Shown here one piece after another: positions 24,338-37,800 of a stretch of 64,000 bases of DNA; position 1 is the first letter of the stretch; every line of letters starts with the position of its first letter. This stretch comes from Strix aluco. Lineage: Eukaryota > Chordata > Aves > Strigiformes > Strigidae. The notes below the pieces were generated by a model. It made no database searches. It saw nothing but the letters and a program-made list of their open reading frames with translations, and had not been told where the DNA came from. Where the stretch lies: the NCBI RefSeq assembly GCF_031877795.1, contig NC_133933.1:64678984-64742983 (forward strand). Direction: 5' to 3'. The position numbers were made by a program, and so were the translations under genes.

Positions 24338-24435
24338 AATCAGACTGGTACCTGGACTGAAGCCTAGTGAAGTTGAGCAGGGGTCAAATGTGCTTGGAGT
24401 GGGATCCATGAGGGCTGGGAAAGCTGTAGGAGGCC
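24338..24435 (+). mobile_element. 5S-rRNA-like SINE head or 5S pseudogene
   Basis: The stretch carries a run of blocks in the order of the 5S rRNA gene. 'GAAGTTGAGCAGGGGTC' compares with the A box GAAGCTAAGCAGGGTC. 'GTGCTTGGAGTGGGATCC' compares with the C box GTACTTGGATGGGAGACC. 'GGCTGGGAAAGCTGTAGG' compares with the 3' end GCCTGGGAA...GCTGTAGG. The 5' half is unclear. It fits a decayed 5S-derived SINE, such as the AmnSINE class known in amniotes, or a plain 5S pseudogene. No tRNA-like second domain was evident. Confidence 0.5.
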
Positions 24436-25137
24436 AGAAATTTCATACTCTCTAATGTTTTTGCCACCTGATTTTGGAATAAACTTGGGCCAATGGGAAT
24501 CTGAGGTTTAGAGAGAAAATACTGTTGATGCTTCCTTGACCTGTTTGTTAAAGATCACGCCATGCTGATCGAAGATGCCTGACTGGTATCTCTGGGACTG
24601 ATCCCTTTTAGTTACTGGCAGGCTGGAGGACAGCACATTATTTCTCACCTTGTTTGTCAAAGTATCTCCAGGGGCTTACCTGAGAAAAGACTAGGAACAA
24701 GGAAGTTCAAGTAACAAGGAGGTTTAAATGGTGAGGATGATTAACTGCTGTAACAGCTTTCCAGTAGTTGTTATTTTGCACCATTTAAAGTCTTTAAGAA
24801 ATGGGAAAATTTATAATTAGAGTATAATGACTAGTATAGTATTATAATAGTAGTAAACTATGCTAGCACTAGTAATCAGTGCTATATTAATAAAGCACTT
24901 TTATTATGGACTAACTATTTACAAGCAAAGCAGCATTTTTACCTGGATATCTTACTCTGCTCCCACTGAGACCAACTGCTCCTGTGAGACAGTTTTGCCT
25001 GTGCTGGGGTAGCCCCCAGCCCCGCTGGGGCAGCAGTGAGGGAGCTAATGAACCCTACCGTTAGCAGGAGCTCTTAGGTTGGGCTCAGTAACTATATCTA
25101 CTTGCAAGAAAATGTACCTTGTCAGATTCTGGCCACG

Positions 25138-25160
25138 CCCCCCCCCCCCCCCCCCCCCCC
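25138..25160. repeat. C23 homopolymer run
   Basis: Twenty-three consecutive cytosines on the plus strand, which read as G23 in the AIG1 transcript strand, flanked by GC-rich DNA. The length may be an assembly estimate because such runs are hard to sequence. Confidence 0.92.
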
Positions 25161-28016
25161 GCCGTGACTGCAGTGCTACCTGCCAAGGTGTTCTTCCAGC
25201 CACAAACTCCTTTTTCTCTGGAGTGCCAAGGCAGTGACCCTCAGACCCGTTTCTAACCCCGCTCTGAAGGATCCATCTGCCAAGACCACCTTGTGAGTTG
25301 AAGTGCGGCCGTAAGCCCCCATTACCTGTCCAGAGCATTGCCCTGATCAGACCCCTCAGACCCCATCACTGTCCCTTTAGTGGGGAAGGGAGCTTTGACA
25401 GATATTTATGCTTGCTAGGTCTGCTAGAAAGTGCTGGTCTCTGGAGAGCAGCAAGCTGCAACTTCCTCCCTATTCTGTGTCTACCACACAGCGCTGCTTC
25501 CTGAGGTCACATCACCTACAAGTGGGGAAGAAATTTGGCCTCCCGAATCTTCAACTGCTGCTAGCAATGCGTGAAAACAGAAACCAGCCCGATGCACAGA
25601 GCTCAGGTGGAATTTGCAGGAAGGTTATCATGTGGAGAATTTGATCCAGAAAACACTCAGGAGACTGACTCTAAAGGAGCAACCTCTGAGTGAAGCTGAA
25701 TTAGCACACACTGCAAAAAAAGCCACCTTGAGAGCTGCAGGTGGATTAATTCCTAGAATCACTACCACTGCTTCCTGAGAGAAACTCTGCTCGTTAATGA
25801 CTCTTTGAAAGGTATTTTTAAAATACACATGACCTCCCACAGGGTATGTATGTGCCTAACGACCCTTGAGACTGGAAATTCACATTACAAATAGGCCGTA
25901 CATCTGTAGTCTTGGCTTGACAAGTTGAGCTTTGATGGGAGGACTGTGCTTCCCCATTTTAGGTGTACACTGCAACAGGTAGTTGGAAAAAAAAGATTTT
26001 ATGCAAATCAGGTACATTAAGAATGAGGTTTGTAGTAGTCTTTACTTAAATTAAGTGCTTATTCTTGAAAGCCTGATGATATATTTTATCTTCTAACCAG
26101 TAAGTGCTGCTTTTTTAAACATTGTTTTCATCAAAACCTTGCTTTTCTCCTCCCTTAACTGTGTTTTAAAGGGAATGTTAAAGCTTTTCAAAAGGTGCTA
26201 AATCGACAGCCTTAGTATTGGTATCTTCTGTCCTTAGCACAAACATGGTAGTGTTATCTTCTCAAGTCACCCAGTCCTGATCTGCAGAGACTGTCCAGAA
26301 CTACCTTTATGACAAGGAGTTCAGTCTAAAAAAGCATCTTTCTCAGATGCCCAGTCAGTATGCAGAAATTCTGCAGGGATGTTGAAACCATTTGAGGATC
26401 ACATAAACCGCATTTATAATTCACTTCAACCAACAGAAGACTGCAACTTGTTAGTCAATTTGATCAGACTAAAAACAACAGGGTATAGGACATTTTAGTT
26501 CAATGGAAGTATCAGTGGATGTCTACTGAGAGGGCTTCAGCGTGACATTCAGCCCACGCTCTTAAGAGTCAGTGAAAGCCCAGTGACAAGAAAGGAGTCC
26601 TTGCAGCTTTGATGTCACCAACATTTTAACGGATGGACTGGGAGCCTCCTGGAAGTGCTGATGCTCCCTGGAACAAGGAGGCTGCAGATGGGTCTTCATC
26701 CACAGAATTTGCACAGCCTGGTACCTGGAGGGCTGTGTCCGCCACCCAAAGCTGCATCTGCCTCTGCCCTGGCAGGGGCAGCTGCTCCAACATCTGCTGG
26801 GGAACTGCCCTGCAGCACACTGCCACTGTGCCCAAGACTTATGCTGGTATGAATTTGATGGAGGCTCCCTTCTTTGCATCCTGCTGCACAAACTGCTGTG
26901 CAAACTGCTGCGTCTGCTGGCTGCCTCTGCTTTCTGTCTTTCTAAATTCCTTTATAAAATCTAGTTTCCATCAGTAGGATGTTACCCTTCACTATTTTTT
27001 TTTCTGAACTCACAACCAGATTACATGTTGTTAAACAGCTGCTGCATGTCAGAATGACTGAAGCAATCTGCATCTCTTTCTTACCTCTCAGGGGTTTGTG
27101 CAGCACCTCGAGATTAAAGGTTTTTCAGAAACACTAGTAAAATGATCTATGCCTACTCCTCTTAATTTAAAATCACTACCGGTGTATTCACCTTAGAAAC
27201 CAATACTAATTGGCCTAAAAATCCCCACAGTTGTAGTCAGCACCATTTGTAGAGTAATAGCAGTAATAAAGCTACATTATCTGCATGCTCCTAGCAGAGT
27301 AACGTGGAGAACCAGATCAGAACTAGTAAAACAAGGGGCATGATTATGATTTACTTGTTGAGAAACTTCTGAGAAAGGAACAGCTGGCAAGAAAGTATTT
27401 ATGTGTCATCTGAAGGATGATACCTTCCACCGAGGCAGCCTAATCCATAAAGAGAGCAGCAGGATATCAGAGCTGGGTGCATAATAAATTGGAATCCTTG
27501 AGTGAGTCTGAGCCCTTCTGAGACTGAAAGCGCTGGTAGCACTTTTCCTCTTACAAATGAGAAATTATGACTATTAACTGAGACACACTGATGCACAGGA
27601 TGCACTCCAAGGCAGCCACAGACGGCTCGTTAATTGTTATTGTAGGTTGGAGGGAGGAAGAAGTACTGCATGATCTAAACAAAGACCAGTACCCTATAAC
27701 GCCACAAAACACACAAGAGATAACCATTTTCAATCAATATGAGAGTGTAGAGTTCTTTGAAAAGAAAATTAACACTTCCTCTTTAACGTTACCCCCCTCT
27801 TTTCTGTAGATAAATACAGTGGACATTGTGTATCTGACTTCACAGGAATTCTACCACTTTCTCCATGCATACCTAATGTTGACAGATTTGTTCTTGTTGT
27901 TTCTGACAAATGCAGTACATACTATATATTGAAATAGCAGTGTCAATCTGATCTCACCCCTATGACTGTACTAGTGTCAGGGAGGTTATATATAGGTGTT
28001 TATCTATAGAATTTCC

Positions 28017-28195
28017 ACAGTGCCAATCACCTGAGCACCTCAAAAGTGTTACTAAACATACCCTCACAGCAGCCATGATCTGTAGGGGCAGGATATCCTA
28101 TCCTCATTTTGCAGGAGAGCAAGATAGAGATGGTATGCCTCACTCGAGGTCATGCAGGGTAGCTTTGGAGGATTGAAGAACCACATCGTATTCCT
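28017..28195 (+). mobile_element. MIR-like SINE
   Basis: The order of blocks follows the MIR consensus: 'gtgccaatcacctgagcacc', 'ccctcacagcagcc', 'tatcctcattttgcagga', 'cactcgaggtcatgcagggtagc'. The counterparts are 'gtgccaggcact', 'cctcacaacaacc', 'tccccattttacaga' and 'cccaaggtcacacagctag'. It is well diverged but nearly full length. Confidence 0.55.
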
Positions 28196-29125
28196 CAGTT
28201 CCATTCCTGGTTGTCAGCCTAAGATGAGCAAGCACGTATAGAGAAGTAACAAAAACTTGGTATGAAAGCCAATCTACTCATTCAAGTTTATAGCTCTGAG
28301 ACATCTTGGCCCTTTCAGCATCTCTCAGTTGTTACCTTGATCGACCCTCTGTCCTGGTTCCCCTCTGCTTTTGGAGGCTTCTTCAATTGCCTCCCTCTGA
28401 GCTGTCTGTCACTCTCCCATCTCAGCTCCTGCTGCTTCAAGCTGCTTCCTTACAGCTCCCATCCTACCAGCCCAACCGACCCCTCTGTGCTCTCCTGGCC
28501 CTAATTCAGCATCTCCCAGGGCGACACATCCTTGCTTCCTTCTTGGCCTCTTTCAGTCACCACAGGTCCTTCCTTTGCATCCATCAGTATGTTTGGCAGG
28601 GACAGATAATGCCTTAACTTGATACATCAAAATATTGGACGTTTGGACTTGAAACAAGACGATGACAGGGACAGGACGGAACAGGGCATGATACATCTAG
28701 TATAGCAAAATTGTGCAAAACTAGTGCCACGTTGCCAAACAGACCAACATTGCTACATGTTTAATTTTCTTTAACTTTGTATAATTCAGTATTACTATTT
28801 TTAGTGCATGTCATGTATCCAGATATCATTAAACACATGCAAAGTGCAAGGTCAGGTAAGTCACCTCCCTCCTTTTGCTGGGATCCCTTAGCCTAGGCTT
28901 TCTGTTCCTTCCGTACTGTGCCCAAACTCCCCTGTCAGCTCCCAACAGCGTGCGCTGCACTACCATTAGGAGACTTCTAAAATACAAGAGGATAAACAAA
29001 GCCCAGGTTCTGTGCACTCAGTCACAGCCAAGCAAACCCTGCGAACCCCAATTTACTTTCAACCTCAAGTGTTTATTTTTTCCACAAAATCCTTAAAAAA
29101 ACACACCACTAACAAAGTGAAACAT

Positions 29126-29138
29126 ACACACACACACA
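29126..29138. repeat. Short AC microsatellite
   Basis: About six AC units. A second, shorter AC run lies at 29336-29346. Confidence 0.8.
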
Positions 29139-32127
29139 TCCTGTGCAAGGATCACTCATGAGCGACAATGTTATGCAAAGTAATTTTTCTACATATTTTG
29201 TTCAGCTTATTTGCCTTTTGCCAGCTAAACCACTTGCCCTAGAATTTCTTAAACTACTATTTGCAGAAAGGTTTATCTAGGCAAAGAAATATATTCTTGT
29301 CTCTTACAATTATCCTTAAAATCAATGTTTGTACATACACACACACATGTATCACCGAGATTTAATTTTATGAATGAATGTTGACTGTTTATGCAGGTCA
29401 TGCTGAAAAAGTGCTAGTAAAGTCATTGAGCCTCATGTATTTCTAGCACAAAAATGACTAAAGAAAGCTTGCAGATGTATTTTAGCAATGGATTACAACA
29501 ATTCTACTCATATGGAAAATAGTATTCCTCTCCTTGCAAAGCCAACTCCTTCCATATCATGAGTCTAATTGCACAGGCCTCAAAAAGAGAATTTGCATCA
29601 ATATGTTTTCTAAATCTCTTTAACTGACTTGAAAAGTTTATCTGTACATAGAACGTGCCATGTTAAATTTGAATATCTAGCAATCTCCCAGAGCTAGCAC
29701 TAAGGTTTTCACAGAAGGACATTTTTGACTTCATGATAGCCTAAGTATCCTCCCTCTAACCTGAAGACATTGGACTCTGAATCTGTCACTGGTCCAGGAC
29801 TGGATATTGTTTGTACTGGGCTTTGGGCCAGTATAATTTGGGGAAAGAAATTCCACATTTGGGAAAATCAAGAAACCATTATTTGGCAGTTTCTTTTTCA
29901 AATGGTGGCTCTTTGATGCTGTTCGGAATTTTAAAATCTTGGAAGTGGTTACTGAGGAGGTGGATTTATTGGGTGTTGTGCAGGTGAGGTAGCCAAAGGT
30001 CAAACTTTGGTCTATCACATGGTGACTGCAACTATCTGCAACTTGGTTCAAACAATTTATCTCACAGACAATGTCATTATCTTTATTTAATTATTTCTTT
30101 ATATTATATATGCAAATTCTTTTAATAACTAACTCTAGAGGACATAACCTCCTAAGCTTTTTTGTTGTCACATTACAGAAAGCAGTAGCAGACTAATGTG
30201 AGCATGGTCTCATTACTGCACCCAGCAATCTGTCTGTAACCAGCTTTGCCTGACGTGCATTGCCCTGCATCTTCTAAATAGCAGTACTCCACTTCAAGGC
30301 AGAGGTGCATGAGGGAAGAGCTTCTCGAGAAATGGTGCATGTGCCCCTGCCGAAAGCGCAGCACTAGTATCAGCTCCGCATTCCTGCCGCCTGTGCGATG
30401 GTGCAGGGCTAAGCTGTGTGGCAGCAGCTGGGCACCGGCAGCTACTGCTGAGTGACCTGCTGACTGGTGATAGACCACTGCCAGGTATCAAAGCAGCTCT
30501 CAGTTCTGTACCTGGCTTTGCCGATGGCACCTGCTGCAGGGTAAAAACATTGCTGGTCTTGGACTCTGTGCTCAGGATGCAGAAGCCAGGCCAAGGCAGG
30601 GTCTAGAGGCACCGTGAGATTAGCAAGACCAGAGTGATGTGGTTCCAGTGGGTAAGGCACTAGCATGTGCTAGGGTGCAGGGAAGAGAGGGTATGTGGTG
30701 GGGGTGTACGGAAGGCAGGAGGTATGGGCTGGGGTCCTGCATTTGCTGAGGGGCAGACAGGGCAGCAGGTACGGTTGGGAAACTTGTTGAGGGGGAAAAT
30801 GAGTTTGTGCAGGAAGCCAAGGGAAGAAGGATGGAAGTGTAGCCCTGCTTGGGTGTCTCCTAGAGCTGCTTGTCCTCTGCAAAGAAGGCACGTAACCAAA
30901 CAAGCCTGGGAACATCCTGAACAGGATTCTTCTGTCATGAAAATGTACTGACATTCCCTACTTGTTTTACCCACTATATGACATACTTTATTTAGAAGAA
31001 TCATTCCACTTCAAATGCAATTAGTTCTAAATGCTATTGTTCATGTTAAAACAATTGTTATTTTGATTGATAGTAAAAGCCTACCCACCATAGTAAAGGC
31101 AGCAATGTCGGACACAAAGACATTACAAAATCTATAACCTGACCCTTTAAAACCTGACTTGAACCATCAGATCTGACTTATGAGACTAGTTACAATAGTG
31201 CTTCATGCAAAAAGCATTAGGTTAATGCTGGATCAGGCAAAGTTGCCAAACACACCCTGGCATAATTAATCAAGAATATTTCAAAAACAGATCGCCTCCA
31301 AGAGGTTATTGATTTCCTGTCACGACACATTTTCCTCATGAGGTGCTACAATGCTATGTATCTGAGATGTGCTGGCGTGTATTTTTCAGTGACTAAGCCT
31401 TGATCTATCTTCCTGGATTCCTGCCACTGGTGCATTGACATCTGCAACTACTCATGTTTGACAGTCTCATGCATGAGCTATGTGGCTTCCAACTTGGATG
31501 GGATTAGTATAGGAGACTTTCTGAATACTTCAAATGTAATTGAAAGCAGATAAATACAAGGGTCTCAAGAGGGTGGCATACTTTTTACAAATGGAATCAC
31601 ATTAAATCACGCGTATACATGCTTAGACTGAGAAAGAGCTCAGTGTTAACCAGGATAGTATGCAAGGAAGTGTTTGCCCCTGTCCTTAAACATATATGAA
31701 TCCTGACAATGTCGCATCTTTCTAAAATCCAAATATGCTGCATGGCTAAAGTGTGGTTTATACAAGCACGAAAAGGTACACATATGGGGAGAAGGGTGGG
31801 GGAAGAGGAACATATTAGGAGACTGGCAGGTGTTTTGCCTTTCATCCATGCTTGAATTAAGGCATTCATGTCTTCTGTGAACATCCCTGCCAAGTGATGA
31901 GAGCTGAAGACAAACTATAAATCATGTAACTCAAGATTATACTGTTACAGTGTCAAATGTCAGCAAATAAGAAATTATCTTTTCTTTTACAGCAAAATTC
32001 AACCACATTCCTTACATAGAACACATTTCTATCTACCTATTTTTCTCCGTAAATGTGGACATTGATATCATAATCTGTAAATGTACTTCTGTACATATTT
32101 ACTGAATACTGTAAAATAGAGGATGTA

Positions 32128-32133
32128 AATAAA
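32128..32133 (+). terminator. Possible plus-strand polyadenylation signal
   Basis: AATAAA at the end of about 150 bases with a 3'-UTR-like texture: AT-rich, with TGTAAAT and TGTACATA motifs that resemble Pumilio-type sites. It is followed by a T/G-containing stretch. It is on the strand opposite to AIG1. No upstream exon was recognised. Confidence 0.2.
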
Positions 32134-33195
32134 ACTGATGTTAACACTGCTGTACAGAGTTTATCTTTCACATTTCCTTACTTTTTTAGACTTTGAACTC
32201 TGCAAACATAAGTAATCTTGCTTTAACACAGATAATACAGAGCTTGATAAATCTTTTAATGGGAGATGACCTGCTATTTCCTGCTGTAAAATACCTGCTT
32301 GAGGATTGCAATGATGGGCAATATATGAGCATCACAAGAGGGCAGGGATACTGAGCATATTGTGATATCAAAGGTCTCCAAGATGATCAGGTTGCAGCGG
32401 AGTTGTGATACCCACAGTATTAAAGCTATGGGCTTCTCTGGGTTGTCTTGCAGAGTCTGGCCTGACTTTTTGTGGCCAGCTTAACCTTGATATGCCTGTC
32501 TCTGCTTCCCTCACCAACAGCTCCATCCCCAGTCAGGCTGATCTCACTGAGCTATCAGTGTCCTGTATGGCTTTTCTATTTCAGATGTGAAAAAGGAAGA
32601 AATGCTGGAGATGAGATGTGATTCTTCTTACCACATGGTAGCATTTTTCCTAGCAAGGAGGGGAGCAGAACTTTTGCATGTGTAAGGTCAGTGGTTCCTC
32701 GGAGATCATTAGGTGAGCGGGAGGGTTGCAATGGCATGAGTGGTCTCATGATATATTCTGGAGAACCCTGGAGGAAGGAGGGCTTCTTACTCTGCCTGGT
32801 GTTGCAGCTCCTGTTGTGGAATAAAGTCCTCAAGGACCTCTGCTCCAGCCTCCCAGCAGCAGAAATCAGCTGAGGTTCAAAGTAGTTAATATGAGGTACC
32901 CCTCAGTCTCCTTCCCAGGACCTTGCTAAATGTGGTCTGTGAAGTTTATCAGTCCGGTGATACTTGTAGTATCATAATGCATTTTTTTGGTACTAGAAAA
33001 TTTATCTGTATTCCCCTATTGCCACATAACTTCCTTTGCAGCACCTGCTCATAAAGCTGTACAATCAGTCACCTGTAAAGTTTTGCCATGTATCCTTCAG
33101 CTGGTCCGATCTCTTCTGTGCTGGGGGATGGATGCCAGTATTGGGACTGAGGTCACCCACACATGCAAGTGGTTCATGACACTTTTTCTTTAAAC

Positions 33196-33407
33196 ATAAG
33201 AAATAACTTTTTTAACTGTGAGGGTGATCAAACACTGAAAGTGGTTGCCCAGAGAGGTTGTGGAATCTCCATCCCTGGCAATATTCAAAACCTGCCTGGA
33301 CACTGACCTAGGCCACTGGCTCTAGCTGACCCTGCCTGAGCAGGGGGTTTGGACAAGACGGTCTCCACTGGTCTCTCCCCACCTCAGCAACTTTGTGATT
33401 CTATGAC
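33196..33407 (+). mobile_element. CR1 3' end fragment
   Basis: About 210 bases with a clear CR1 3' region: 'ggttgcccagagaggttgtgg', 'tccatccctgg', 'cctgcctgagcaggggg', and a TGATTCTATGAC tail at the end. It is 5'-truncated and non-coding, and antisense to AIG1. Confidence 0.9.
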
Positions 33408-34798
33408 CCTACATCCCTAATTGCCTGGCTGTTATGGTCACTGGCCTTTATATCCAGTCTTGTCAGTCCTCAGTACCTCTTCTTCCACTCCCCTCTCTGG
33501 CCAAAGGCTGGGTCTATAAAAAGTTGCTGCATTTTGTACCTGGTCTTTGATACCATCCCCTGAGGTTCTCTGAGGTGAGAGCAGAAGAGAGTTGAACCAC
33601 CCCAACCTGCAGTATTTCCACCCTGTGCACTTCAGAATTCTCTCCTGTTTAGACCCTCAGAGTATTTTCTAAATAGCCCTGTAACTGTCACAGTTTTGTA
33701 GCTGAGGAACAGAGAGATGACAGGGAGGCCTCAGTTCTACATGTGGTTTCCTCATTGTTAATGATCCCATTCTGTGTGAACTGTGTTTGAGGTAGAAGAT
33801 TATGGAAATGCCTTTCAGGTGAGAAAGGACTGGCCAGTTACTAGACACATTTCATAGCATTAGCTATAACATTGTTCTGTTGCAACTCACTCAGAGTGAC
33901 TACAAGTGCAAGAATTGCAGAGTAAACCCTTACAAACAAGGAAGATCACTACAAATGTGTCATTGAGGAGGCGTAACAGTGATTCTGAGCTGCCTGAGAC
34001 TAGCTGATTGACAGAGGCCTTACTCTGGAGAATGGCATCTGTTGGGAAGGGGAAAATGCACATTTAATTAAGACTACTCCAGCGCCACAGCAGTGATATT
34101 TTCCACTGGGAGGGAGCAATAAGAATAACCTTGTTGCTAAGGAAAAGACCAGAGAGCTGCCTCAAGCGCACCCAGCCAGAGGTGTGGGAGCCAGCATGGT
34201 GGGCTAAGTGGGCACAGGAAGCTGGGTGTGAGAAGGAGACCTCTTGAAAACAGCAGGTTAGCTGAGAAAGGCTGGTTTGAGCCTCCATTTCCAGAACCAG
34301 AGCTGCAGCCGTCTCAGCTGTGCTGGCTGAAAGACAGACTTGCTCAGATGTGGGACTGCGCCAAGCGAGGACAAGAAGGTATGAGGAGCCCATGGTGGAG
34401 ACAGCAAGGATGGTGGCTACTGTCCCAGGCCTGAGAAGGAGGACTGAGTTAAGAGCATTGCAAAGGCATGCCAGAAGGAGAAAAGACCTACCTAATACTG
34501 TTCTGGTTTATTCAATTTGGGCTTTCCCATGGTGTTTTTTTCCCCCCACCAATAAGGTTGTCTTTGCTTTAAGCCCTTGAAGCCACTACTAGCAAGCAGT
34601 TCAGCACTGCTGCTTAGGGGCACCCACGTGTGTAACTCACTTCTGCAAGTTTCTAGGCGGGGTCTTGTGCCAGTGTTATTTTCAGCAAGAATACCTAAGT
34701 GATTGAACCTGGCCTGTTTGGCAGCAGTGCTGGGTAGAGAGGGTACATAATGTACACCCCTGTCAGACTGTGTGCTTGGCCCTCTTGTTTCTCCTCTC

Positions 34799-34816
34799 CT
34801 GCTGCTGCTGCTGCTG
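34799..34816. repeat. CTG x6 tract
   Basis: Six perfect CTG units in the large AIG1 intron. In the transcript they read as CAG repeats. Confidence 0.9.
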
Positions 34817-37800
34817 CCGTAGCGCATTCTTAGGGGGTTACTAAACTTGGTACTGGCATTTCTGCAGAAGGTACCTGGCAGTAGACTGGTATTAGTATTT
34901 TAATTACTTGATCTATTGGCCTACCTTGTTGACCAGTCTTCTTTAGCCCTATAACCAACTTCTTAAAGCTCCACTACTGAACATAATTAAAACGTAAGGA
35001 AAAGCTTGCTGCACTGATGAAACATCCAAAAGCAGTGGAACTACTGTAAAATGACTTGAAACTGTATTATGGTCCTTAAGAGAAATCCTAAACTTTAAAC
35101 AGCTATCTCTAGTACATTCTCCAGTGCATGACACTGCTGTCTCCCATTTCAGGAATATCAGTTACCATTTTGCCATTTTACTGCAAAAAAGGAGAACAAA
35201 ATAAAACCAAACCCCCAGACATTTTAGCAAATCGGGACAAAAGTACATTAAGGGACCCTTGATAACCCAGAGTCACTATGGGATCAGCAGGGATTACCAC
35301 AGTATAATTCCTTGTGGTGGTGGTATATCATTAATCTTATTAATAATTCAAATAACTTCTGACTGTCAGTATGCTTTATAAAAACTCCAATTAACCCTTA
35401 TAACATTTCTGTGAGACAGTGAGAAAAAAATAAAAGCACTTTATCAGAGAAGAAGTGCACATAAAGAAAGAAAAAGTGTCTTGTCTCAACCAAGGCAATA
35501 GACAATCAGTGATGGATTTTGTGCTGGAACGTGGGTATTGGTGATGCCTTCGACTAGGCTCAGCCCACATCACCACAACGCTCCCCTGTCAGGAGGTCAA
35601 AGTCAGAACAGTCCTGGTGGGAAGTCCACAGCTACTTGAGGGCTTGAATGTACTGACCTCATGTATTCATGGCAGCAGGTGAAGAAAATCACATGGATAA
35701 AATCCAATAGTTTAGGCACCCAATCAAAGCAGATTATTTCAAAACTTTTTATTAAATGTGAGCCCATCTGCCTCTCTAAATGTCAGTGTAGACATGCTAG
35801 AGGGAACACAAAAAGGCCAGAGGAATACTTGGGCTGTTGCCTGTTAAGTTTATTCTTGTTCTGACCCCTCCCTGCTGGTGAAAGCAGAGAGCAATTGGGG
35901 GCTTAAAATTAATGGACTTCAGTTTCAGGGCAACTCTAGACAGGGTCCATGGATTTGAGCCCAGGTTTACCAGCATGCATCCCAGTGACTTACACAGTTG
36001 AGGCTCAAGGATTCATGGCATGCCTTTAGCTAGGCACATCTTGGGAAACAGAAAGGATGCAGTAGTAGGTTAGGGAGCCAGGAACATCACAAAGTATTTG
36101 GGAAGGAGTTCCTGTACTGTTTCCAATCTCCCCTTCCCAGGAAAAGTCAACAACGTATTTAGGAATAACCGTAAGTCCAAAGAAGCTAATAGAAACTGCA
36201 CTTTGGTCTCCTCCTCCAGTCTGCCTTCAGATGGAATCAAGGGGCTCTAGCAACATTAGCGGATGACCTCATGGTGGCTATGGTCATACTACAAACCTCT
36301 ACGCCACAACCTCTGTCTAAATAAATACTCTGTCTCTCCCACACAACAGCTGGGAACCTGGCAAACACTAACCAGCCTCTAGCACTCCTGTAAAGCAGGG
36401 AAGCACTGTCTGTGTTTTAAAAAGAAAATTGAGTTATCAAAACTGTAAATTATTTGTGCACAGTATGTAAGTCACAGCACTAAGAACTTGATCCTGCAGG
36501 AAACCTTCACTACTGATTCTTCTCCTGTACTGGTAGCTGAGACACAAGCTCCTTCCCCCAGGCAGAAAGTCCTCCCTCTATGCCACGGAGAATGAGTCGG
36601 TGGTGGGGCAGGGGGGCACTCAGCTGAGCCCTTCTGCACGGCTGGGTGCTGGTGACTGGTGGGCATAGCACTGCAACTGCTTCCTTCGCCCAAGCAGGAC
36701 TTCAGGAGCTCTCTATTGTACTTCTCCCCAGGTACTTTACAGATGATGGACTGTTTTGGCCACAAAGTGTAGAGGCCTTCTCACTCTGCATCTGGGAGAG
36801 GTCAACAGCTCCTCTAGCCAGTAAATCCTTGTCTGAGAGTTGAGAATTGCAGATGTGGTTATTAAATCAATTGTTTACAGATGCTTTTGTGGGGGGAGGG
36901 TTAATACAGAAATCTTTTCTTTTTGAGAAATGAAAGCAATGTGGAGTTAGGCTTTTCTTTTTATCTTTAAAGAAAAAAACAATTCTCATTTTTCCCCTTA
37001 AAAATAAAAAATAATCAAAGTATTTATTTGATTCAATCTGAAAAGCCATTTTTCATTAAAAAGTAGTCTGAATTTAATATGTGAGCAGCTGTGGTGATAA
37101 AGTAATTGACCAGTGATGTTGAAAAAATGTCCCAATGCCTACTACAATTCCTTTGTGAAGAACAGATGCATCTAGTGGGACTGAAATATAGTTGAAATAG
37201 GAGAAAATATTTGGAAGATCTTGCTAAAAGTAATTTTTCATCAAGGACATTAGCACTCTATTTGTTAAAGCATTCAGAAAGCTCCTTAATGCTGCTGGAC
37301 TCATTGCTAATGCTGCTGCCTATGTTGGGACAGTAATAATCTCCCATTTAATAGGAAGCCACATTCTTTCATTTTGGGTGAGGATTTGCGAATGGCAATC
37401 TATTCATTCATTTATCAAATCCAGATGTATTTAATAGTCTTTCAAACTGAAAGTGGGAAAACAAAAATTAGATTAATTGTAATATGGCAACAGTCTTCAG
37501 TACATTATATCATGCCTTCTGCCCTCTGAGGACTCCTAAATCACTTCAACTACCATGTTGGTGTCTTGGTTGTATTGAGATCAGGGAAACCTCCAGCCCT
37601 GACTTCATTTGGGATGAGTCACCATCACCTGAAGTGTTCTTTCTCTTCTTATCTTTCACCTGTCTTTTCTCTATAAAATCCCTCTTTCCCTTTCTGCTTC
37701 CAGCCTTACATTGCCCGCATGCTGCTCTGCTCCTCCATTCTCTCTCCTCTTGTGCTGCACGGTGTGAAGACAGATGTTAACAAGGGCTTCATTAGCAGAT

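Noticed and set aside
26562..26977. Overlapping 114- and 113-codon frames on both strands with Cys-rich ends
   Set aside because: They lie in a GC-richer block with CTGCTG-like repeats. Both strands being open together points to composition, and the Cys clusters come from TGCTGC-type text.
30290..30670. Several overlapping frames in GC-rich DNA
   Set aside because: Open frames on both strands with no recognised domain and no splice signals. The CpG content is not high enough to call a CpG island by eye.
33681..33725. Possible MIR fragment ('agctgaggaacagagagatgac')
   Set aside because: Only one short block resembles MIR. The flanking blocks are absent.
35941..36010. Possible MIR 3' fragment ('ggatttgagcccaggttt')
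   Set aside because: A single matching block is not enough to separate it from chance.
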